A stretch of DNA of 11,439 nt from Stephanodiscus triporus (lineage: Eukaryota; Bacillariophyta; Thalassiosirophyceae; Thalassiosirales; Thalassiosiraceae), in assembly GCA_036939755.1 (NCBI GenBank), contig JALLAZ010001320.1, positions 1 to 11,439 on the forward strand, given 5' to 3'. The notes below the pieces were generated by a model. That model ran no database searches. It had not been told where the DNA came from and worked only from the letters and a program-made list of their open reading frames with translations. A program made the translations under genes and the position numbers. Below are positions 6,778 to 11,439 of the stretch, piece after piece; positions within the stretch are counted from its first letter, which is position 1; every line of letters starts with the position of its first letter.

Positions 6778-8004
6778 ATGTCGCGACGACGACGACATTA
6801 TTTTATTTCTTCCTCTGCGGAGCCGCGAAATAATATGCTCTGGCGCCGCCTCCCAATATCCTCTCTACTATTAGTCGGCGGGGTTGCATCATCGCAGCGA
6901 GGCTCGAGCTCTCGCGGATTCTCGCCGGTACGCGAACTCGGCCCTTCCCTCGCCGCGTCTGTCGCCGGAGGGACAATAATCGCCGCCAGACCCCCCAGGC
7001 GTCCGTCGATATCGAGAATCGACGACGCGAGGTCGCCCGTCGAGGCGGAAAAGGACGACCGCGACGACGACGACGACGACGAGGATTGTCTGGTCATTCT
7101 CTTCCGCTCTCCAATCGCGAGCGAGTCCGGCGCCGCGTCGAGGCAAAGGACGCACGCCGGGAATTTGACCGCCTCGTCGGCGCTCGGCGACGGGGCCGAC
7201 GACGTGGAGCGCGACCTCGATCCCACCGCTCGCGACGCGGGGGGGGGGCGCCGCAGAAGAAACGACGGCCGTCTTCGCGGCCTGTCGTTCCTCCCCGACG
7301 GTCCGGTCGATTTTCCCTTCGGCGGCGGCAACCTGCGCGTCCTGCACGCCCCCTCGGGCCTGATAATGGCCGCCACCGGCTTCGCCCCCGACGTCGACCA
7401 CCTCCTGAACGTCGCGGCGGGGAGGGTACTGTCGCGCGCGTCCGTCTTCGACGCGCAGTCCTCCCCCTTCCCGATGTCGTCGTCGTCGTCGTCGTCGTGC
7501 CGCGGGAACAAGGGCGTCGATCCCCACAGGCTCGTGCGCGAGGACATGTCCTCGACGATGATTGACGCGGCGATGTCCGACGGAGGGCGACCCCTCGGCG
7601 TGCAGCTGCTTGTCGTCGGGAGGTCGGCGCTGTCATCGTCCGGACCGCGGACGACGGGGTGCGGTCGTACGTTGGAAATGTACACCGTGGATCCGAGCGG
7701 GGGGTGGCGGAGCTGGACGGGGAGCGGGACGGCGGTCGGCCGGGGTGCCGAGGGGGTGCGTTGGTACCTGCGGCGAGGGACGCGCGACGATCCGGGGCGG
7801 ACGACGACGACGGGGGGATCGCACGAATCGACGACCGCCGTCGAAGTCCCACGCGGCGGATGGAGGGGGGCGCTGGACGGCGCGATGATGGCGTCGATCG
7901 TCGCGTTGGACCGGGATGGCGGTTCGACCGACGATGCGGATTCGTGCGACGGCGGCGACGCGAGGAGGGCCGCGAATTACGGCGCGGTGGTGATTTTCGG
8001 GTGA
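6778..8004 (+). CDS. Divergent 20S proteasome alpha-type-like protein with a signal peptide
   Basis: The 408-residue product carries the late motifs of proteasome alpha subunits. These are GRPLGVQLLVVG (270-281), then YTVDPSGGWRSW (302-313, alpha consensus YxxDPSGxxxxW), then AVGRGAEGVRWYL (319-331, consensus AxGRGxxxxxxxL). Earlier parts also fit: FSP at 48-50 recalls the FSPxGRL start of alpha subunits, GGTIIAAR (64-71) the first beta strand, and SGLIMAATGFAPDVDHLLN (193-211) the sGlxaDarxL block. Catalytic Thr1 is neither expected in the alpha class nor seen. It is far longer than the usual 230-260 residues, with Asp-, Ser- and Gly/Arg-rich inserts (about 85-105, 150-170, 228-245). Starting at M20 (6835) the sequence opens as a classic signal peptide, WRRLPISSLLLVGGVASS, unlike cytosolic proteasome subunits. 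From 6778 there are 19 extra Arg-rich residues. It may be a paralogue with a non-proteasomal, secretory role. Confidence 0.7.
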   Translation: MSRRRRHYFISSSAEPRNNMLWRRLPISSLLLVGGVASSQRGSSSRGFSPVRELGPSLAASVAGGTIIAARPPRRPSISRIDDARSPVEAEKDDRDDDDDDEDCLVILFRSPIASESGAASRQRTHAGNLTASSALGDGADDVERDLDPTARDAGGGRRRRNDGRLRGLSFLPDGPVDFPFGGGNLRVLHAPSGLIMAATGFAPDVDHLLNVAAGRVLSRASVFDAQSSPFPMSSSSSSSCRGNKGVDPHRLVREDMSSTMIDAAMSDGGRPLGVQLLVVGRSALSSSGPRTTGCGRTLEMYTVDPSGGWRSWTGSGTAVGRGAEGVRWYLRRGTRDDPGRTTTTGGSHESTTAVEVPRGGWRGALDGAMMASIVALDRDGGSTDDADSCDGGDARRAANYGAVVIFG

Positions 8005-8108
8005 CGAGCGCGTCGTGCCATCGACCCCCCCCTCCAACCGTGACGGCGATGGCGACGGCAATCGCAGCGGTGGTGACGACGGGGTGCGTTGGCGGCGGTG
8101 GCGATGAC

Positions 8109-8134
8109 GGGGGGCCATGGGAGGGGGGGGAGGG
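8109..8134 (+). other. G-quadruplex-forming motif
   Basis: Four G runs of 6, 3, 8 and 3 bases are separated by CCAT, A and A, which meets the usual G-quadruplex pattern with short loops. It lies about 105 nt after the stop codon of the proteasome-like gene, probably in its 3' UTR or just past it. Confidence 0.55.
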
Positions 8135-8140
8135 TGACGA

Positions 8141-8269
8141 ACAATTCAAGGTGCGCCATAAATTTTATCCGTGGTCAATAAGTGACCCCACCAATAATGA
8201 CGGAGCACAATTCAAGGTGCGCCATAAATTTTATCGGATCAATAAGTGACCTCACCAACAATGACGGCC
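8141..8269. repeat. Tandem direct repeat, two units of about 64-66 bp
   Basis: Unit 1 (8141-8206) and unit 2 (8207-8269) both open with ACAATTCAAGGTGCGCCATA and share an AATAAGTGACC...CACCAA...AATGACGG second half, differing by a few bases and a short indel in the middle. A decayed third copy may follow: AGTGATCCCGCCAA near 8295-8310 resembles the second half. Confidence 0.8.
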
Positions 8270-8322
8270 TGTCCGCGGTTAATAGTGCAGAAATAGTGAT
8301 CCCGCCAAATTTCCTAAGACCA

Positions 8323-8374
8323 GGTCCCAAAGCAAAAAAATTGGGACCAATCGGTCCTATCGTACGTAGGACCG
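8323..8374. repeat. Two adjacent hairpin-forming inverted repeats
   Basis: GGTCCCAA (8323-8330) pairs with TTGGGACC (8341-8348) around a 10-nt loop AGCAAAAAAA. Three nt later, CGGTCCTA (8352-8359) pairs with TAGGACCG (8367-8374) around TCGTACG. Both stems are perfect 8-mers and share a GGTCC core, which suggests a small structured element or the remnant of a MITE-like insertion. Confidence 0.6.
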
Positions 8375-8686
8375 AAATCGGTATCGTATCTATTACGTAC
8401 ATACGTACTATTCTACATATCTCAAAGCGCAGCTCAACAATTAATAGGCTGAGCAGACCGCGCGGGGATCGAGGAGACGGTGAAGATGAGGGCGTGATCA
8501 TGGGGGCGATCAACGAATCGTACGTCCATTGAGATGTGGTTGAAGCCCCGGAAGAAGGACAAGGGGGGACATTGCGCCTAGGATGGCTGCGGGGGCCATG
8601 ATCGCCGGTCCGGCGGGGTGTGAGTGTGTTGTGTGGCAGGGTCGAGTTGGAGTTGAGATACACGCCCTAGCCGCGTATTGACCTAA

Positions 8687-9098
8687 TGCATTTGTCGGGA
8701 CGGAGTAGGACAGTACAGTGTCAAGGGTGGATTACTGGAGGTGGAATGGGGTGAGCTGTACGAGAGGCACGTGGCCTCCGCCGACGTTGGCAGTACTGCT
8801 AACGATGACACGGCCACGCCCGCGACTGCTTTGTGACTCACGACGACAACAGATGCTCCTGCCGAGGATCTCGAGGTCGTTGGAACGGCGAAGGTCCATA
8901 CCAGCTTCCACAATAGCCTCGATTCGACATTGAAACGCCCCTCGTGGATTCGCCCAGCGCGAGGTGAAGCTATTGCAGAGCATATTCTCCGGGGAAGTGT
9001 TGAGTATCACACACATGGAGAACAAGTTCTATCAGGGAAAGGGCATGTGCGTCGGCTTAGCCGGCGTTCACTGGGAGCGAGCTGGTGACGTTGATTGA
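8687..9098 (+). pseudogene. Possible coding relic of unknown family
   Basis: Translation of 8687-8833 reads like protein (for example GGLLEVEWGELYERHVASAD), meets a TGA at 8834-8836, continues in the same frame to about 8960 (SFHNSLDSTLKRPSWIRPA), and then looks best in the +1 frame to a stop at 9096-9098 (REVKLLQSIFSGEVLSITHM, then GMCVGLAGVHWERAGDVD). One stop and one frame change suggest a decayed gene or an unrecognised intron arrangement. I do not recognise the family, and the judgement rests on protein-like composition alone, so it may be chance. Confidence 0.25.
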
Positions 9099-9449
9099 AC
9101 GAAGATGGTGGAGGCTGAGGTTTGAGTGTTTAGATAGTTCGGCTGTTAGGTCAGTTGTAACTTGCTATACCATGAGGTCTATGTTGTTAACGCATGTTTG
9201 CAAGACACGATGCTGTAGAGTGATGACTTTCGTAAGATCGTGGAGCGGAGTCGCGATGGGGATGGGGCAACGGCGGGAGATGCGGCGGGAAGGGTGGAGG
9301 GACGGAGCGTTACCAATCTGCCAACAAGAAGAATAGAATGAGGAGGAGGAGGAGTAAGAGGGGTGGCGGCAATGGCTCCACACTCCTCGGGACTATCGAT
9401 GAAGGGAGATTCAATGATCTCTCAGCATGACCTTCACCGCGCGACTTGG

Positions 9450-9768
9450 TAGAAATTGTTTCCTCGGTAGAGTGGCTGCTCGACGGAATTGGCATCGGCA
9501 GACGGAAAGGAGGAGAGGGTAATGAATAAACCTAAATGAGGATGTCTTGCCTCCCGCAGATTCAGCTGGGACTCATTGGATATGCGAAATGCCCGATGGC
9601 ACTGACAGAGGTAGACGATTTGCTGTTAGCGATGGATGATGCGCTGCTTGCAGCTGTGGATAGCGGGCGTGGCTCGCCATCAATAATTCTGAAAGGCTGG
9701 CTGCCAGCACGCTGCATGGCAGGGCGGGCGAAGCCTCCTCCACCGATGTTGGCATCCATCATCATGAC
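9450..9768 (-). pseudogene. Truncated, frameshifted copy of the coiled-coil gene's 5' end
   Basis: Reading on the minus strand, 9768-9574 matches the start of the gene at 11376 (block 11379-11185) with 12 mismatches and no gaps over 195 nt, about 94% by eye. It gives the same 64-residue start, MMMDANIGG...GHFAYPM, with six replacements. Where the intact gene has 63 nt between the conserved GCCTCCCGCAG and CATTGG anchors (plus-strand sense), this copy has 14; the 49-nt loss breaks the frame and a stop follows after three residues. Weaker similarity continues to about 9450 in another frame (the stretch matching the parent around its residues 84-122) and then fades. None of the coiled-coil region remains. 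It lies on the same strand, downstream of the parent's 3' end, so it is a tandem partial duplication. Confidence 0.85.
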
Positions 9769-9984
9769 TCTAATGTGGTTGTAGAGTCTTGGTGGTTTTG
9801 GGACCAGCGCCCATCGGCTTCTCATTTACGCGACCAGACCTTGACAAATGACATAATCATTGAGAGCAAGCTTATGAGTCATGATACTAACCCAACCCAA
9901 TAGTGTTACTACAAACATTTTAATTAAGTTATATAGCACAATATAAAATCAGAGCAAGTCTTAAACTCCAATGCATTGTGACAA
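9769..9984. other. 3' flank of the coiled-coil gene
   Basis: This AT-rich stretch separates the coiled-coil gene's stop from the truncated copy and should hold its 3' UTR; on the minus strand it contains ATTTTATATTG and TTAATTAAAATG runs. I see no gene in it. Confidence 0.5.
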
Positions 9985-11376
9985 CTACATTGAGCTATAA
10001 GAATCTCGCTCCTCATCGCCGTTGCCCTCGTCTTGTTCAAGGGGCAGGATATGCGACGGCTGCTGCTGGGTTTTTTGGCAGGTATCATCGGCCCACGAAA
10101 TACTTTTCAGTTTTAGCTCCGCCTTATTTTCTCCTTCGTATCTGCTCTCATTCTCCACGCTGCCGCTTATATTCCTCGCTCTCAATCCTTCCAGGGCTTC
10201 ACGCAGCATGTCTATTTCTTGCTGCAATACCTCACACAGCTGGTAGGCTTCATCGTTCTCCCTTGTCAGACTGTTTTTCAATTCTTCCTTGGACAATATA
10301 GCCTGATTCATATCATCCTTCAAGCTAACCAGCTGTCTCTTGTAGCCTTGAGTGCACTCCTCGTGAAGTTGTATGAAATCCACCAATGTGTCATTCATTC
10401 CGCTCGCCAGCGCACGGATCTTGGCATTCTCTTTTTTCAAGTCCTCAACCAAGACAAGAAGCTCTTTGCGTTGAATTTCATCCTCCTCATGTCCTTGACA
10501 TTTAGAGAGGAGATGTCCATCATGTGTCAAATGACCCATAAACTCCACGAGATCATCGTTTTCCTTTTGCAACTGATAGAGGATGTCTTTTGAATCGTCC
10601 GATTGGGCCGGAGGGTCTTCGGGGGGGTCTTCATTTGACTTCTGATTCCATTCATTTAACTCGGCCTTCATGGATTCACTCGGAGATTGCAGCTTGGACT
10701 CAATATTGGCGATGTGAATGAGAAGTTGTTGTATGGTGTGCTCCTGATGAATATTTGTTTCTTGCAAGCTTGATACGAGTTCTGATAGCACTTCATCTTT
10801 TTCGATGGAGTCCGTGGAAGAAGTGGAAGTGCCTTTGTCAAGCAAGTAGGTGGTGAAGTCTCTGAAGGAAGGAGATGAGAAGGTGGAAGCATCATATTGG
10901 ACACCAGTGGAGGCGAGTGTACGTCTTAGATTTTTTGAATGCTCGACTGCATTGGCAGCGGTCATCGAGAAAGTATCATTTTCCGATATTGGCATTAGCG
11001 CACTGTTCGTTGTGAAATTGCTTCCTCGGTCGAGTGACTGCTCGTCGCAAATGGCATCGACGGACGAAAAGGAGGAGCCAGTATTGTAGGAAACATAATG
11101 TTGATGTGTTGCCTCCCGCAGATTTAACTTGGTTTTGCGAACGAAGACTCTGTGTTTTTTGCCCACTATGGAGGCAAGCGCACCCATTGGATATGTGAAA
11201 TGCCCGATGGCACTGACAGAAGCAGACGATTTGCTGTTGGCGATGGATGATGCGCTGCTTGCAGCTGTGGAGAGCGAGCGTGGCTCGCCATCAATAATTC
11301 TGAAACGCTGGCCGCCAGCGCGTTGCATGGCAGGGCGAGCGAAGCCTCTTCCACCGATGTTGGCATCCATCATCAT
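9985..11376 (-). CDS. Coiled-coil protein of unknown function (463 residues)
   Basis: This intact frame runs from 11376 to a TAG at 9985-9987, with an in-frame stop upstream of the first ATG, so the start is well supported; three consecutive Met codons open it. Residues 1-175 are Ser/Ala-rich and look disordered, with a short basic patch KKHRVFVRKTK (73-83). Residues 190-232 and 262-400 have heptad-like Leu/Ile spacing rich in Glu, Lys and Gln (for example LVEDLKKENAKIRALASGM and EVLQQEIDMLREALEGLRAR) and should form coiled coils, broken by a Pro/Glu/Asp linker at 248-261. The tail (445-463) is acidic. There is no signal peptide, membrane helix or catalytic motif. A scaffold, cytoskeletal or tether role would fit but is only inferred. 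The 5' end has a damaged duplicate downstream (9450-9768), which supports the frame and start as real ancestral coding sequence. Confidence 0.8.
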   Translation of the reverse strand: MMMDANIGGRGFARPAMQRAGGQRFRIIDGEPRSLSTAASSASSIANSKSSASVSAIGHFTYPMGALASIVGKKHRVFVRKTKLNLREATHQHYVSYNTGSSFSSVDAICDEQSLDRGSNFTTNSALMPISENDTFSMTAANAVEHSKNLRRTLASTGVQYDASTFSSPSFRDFTTYLLDKGTSTSSTDSIEKDEVLSELVSSLQETNIHQEHTIQQLLIHIANIESKLQSPSESMKAELNEWNQKSNEDPPEDPPAQSDDSKDILYQLQKENDDLVEFMGHLTHDGHLLSKCQGHEEDEIQRKELLVLVEDLKKENAKIRALASGMNDTLVDFIQLHEECTQGYKRQLVSLKDDMNQAILSKEELKNSLTRENDEAYQLCEVLQQEIDMLREALEGLRARNISGSVENESRYEGENKAELKLKSISWADDTCQKTQQQPSHILPLEQDEGNGDEERDSYSSM

Positions 11377-11439
11377 GACTGTTAGTCGTCTGGAGGCTTG
11401 ATATATTGCTTGTTTTTTGTACTATGGGAAATTCAAATA

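Larger units (their letters stand above)
8005..8716. other. Intergenic repeat-rich region
   Basis: No gene is supported. After the 3' end of the proteasome-like gene come a G-quadruplex motif (8109-8134), a two-unit tandem repeat (8141-8269), a pair of hairpins (8323-8374) and then about 340 nt of unremarkable sequence. Open frames through the tandem repeat on both strands look like by-products of repeated DNA. Confidence 0.55.

Noticed and set aside
7094..8149. Long minus-strand open frame (351 codons), and others at 6798-7685 and 6889-7527
   Set aside because: They are antisense to the proteasome-like gene in very GC-rich DNA, their products are Arg/Pro/Ser low complexity, and the plus frame has clear family motifs.
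8141..8269. CRISPR-like array
   Set aside because: There are only two contiguous units without unique spacers, in a eukaryotic context.
8175..8663. Open frames on both strands through the tandem repeat (also 8182-8532 plus)
   Set aside because: The repeated peptide stretches simply follow the repeated DNA, and the remainder is protein-unlike.
9310..9495. Minus-strand frame with a Leu-rich tail
   Set aside because: Its start lies in the frameshifted part of the truncated gene copy, and the Leu run comes from a GGA/GAG-rich simple sequence.
11396..11412. TATA-like stretch just upstream of the coiled-coil gene
   Set aside because: It is only about 25 nt from the start codon, too close for a TATA box unless the leader is almost absent.

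Overview
The window looks like nuclear DNA of a unicellular eukaryote, most likely an alga of the diatom/stramenopile type. The reasons are a spliceosomal GTAAG...AG intron of 83 nt, eukaryotic gene families (a SPIRAL1-like microtubule protein, a 20S-proteasome-alpha-like protein), a non-LTR-type retroelement, long Asp-, Ser- and Arg-rich low-complexity runs, and roomy intergenic DNA with monocistronic genes on both strands. The diatom placement is an inference from overall style. No single marker in the window proves it.

Layout. (1) About 1-3225: the 3' part of a non-LTR-type retroelement. It holds a reverse transcriptase that enters from upstream of the window, a DnaJ-type J domain that closes the polyprotein in the -1 frame, and then a 437-residue ORF of unknown function. 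(2) 3231-5054: an intact CobW/COG0523 (ZNG1-like) GTPase metallochaperone with a presequence-like N-terminus. It starts only 83 nt after the last retroelement ORF. (3) 5514-6019: a two-exon gene for a 140-residue SPIRAL1-like protein with the GGKS motif at both ends. (4) 6020-6777: non-coding DNA with a 16-bp palindrome, a cluster of GATACCGGCTC repeats and a 12-bp inverted repeat just upstream of the next gene. (5) 6778-8004: a divergent, apparently secretory, proteasome-alpha-like protein. (6) 8005-9450: non-coding DNA with a G-quadruplex motif, a 66-bp tandem repeat, two adjacent hairpins and a weak coding relic. (7) 9450-9768 (minus strand): a truncated, frameshifted copy of the start of the next gene. 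(8) 9985-11376 (minus strand): an intact 463-residue coiled-coil protein of unknown function.

The host genes do not form an operon or an obvious pathway. The most interesting points are the reverse transcriptase-J-domain polyprotein with its frame change and unknown downstream ORF, the proteasome-alpha-like protein carrying a signal peptide, the two-ended SPIRAL1-like protein, and the CxxC/HxH insert of the CobW protein. All calls rest on reading the sequence by eye; no search was run.
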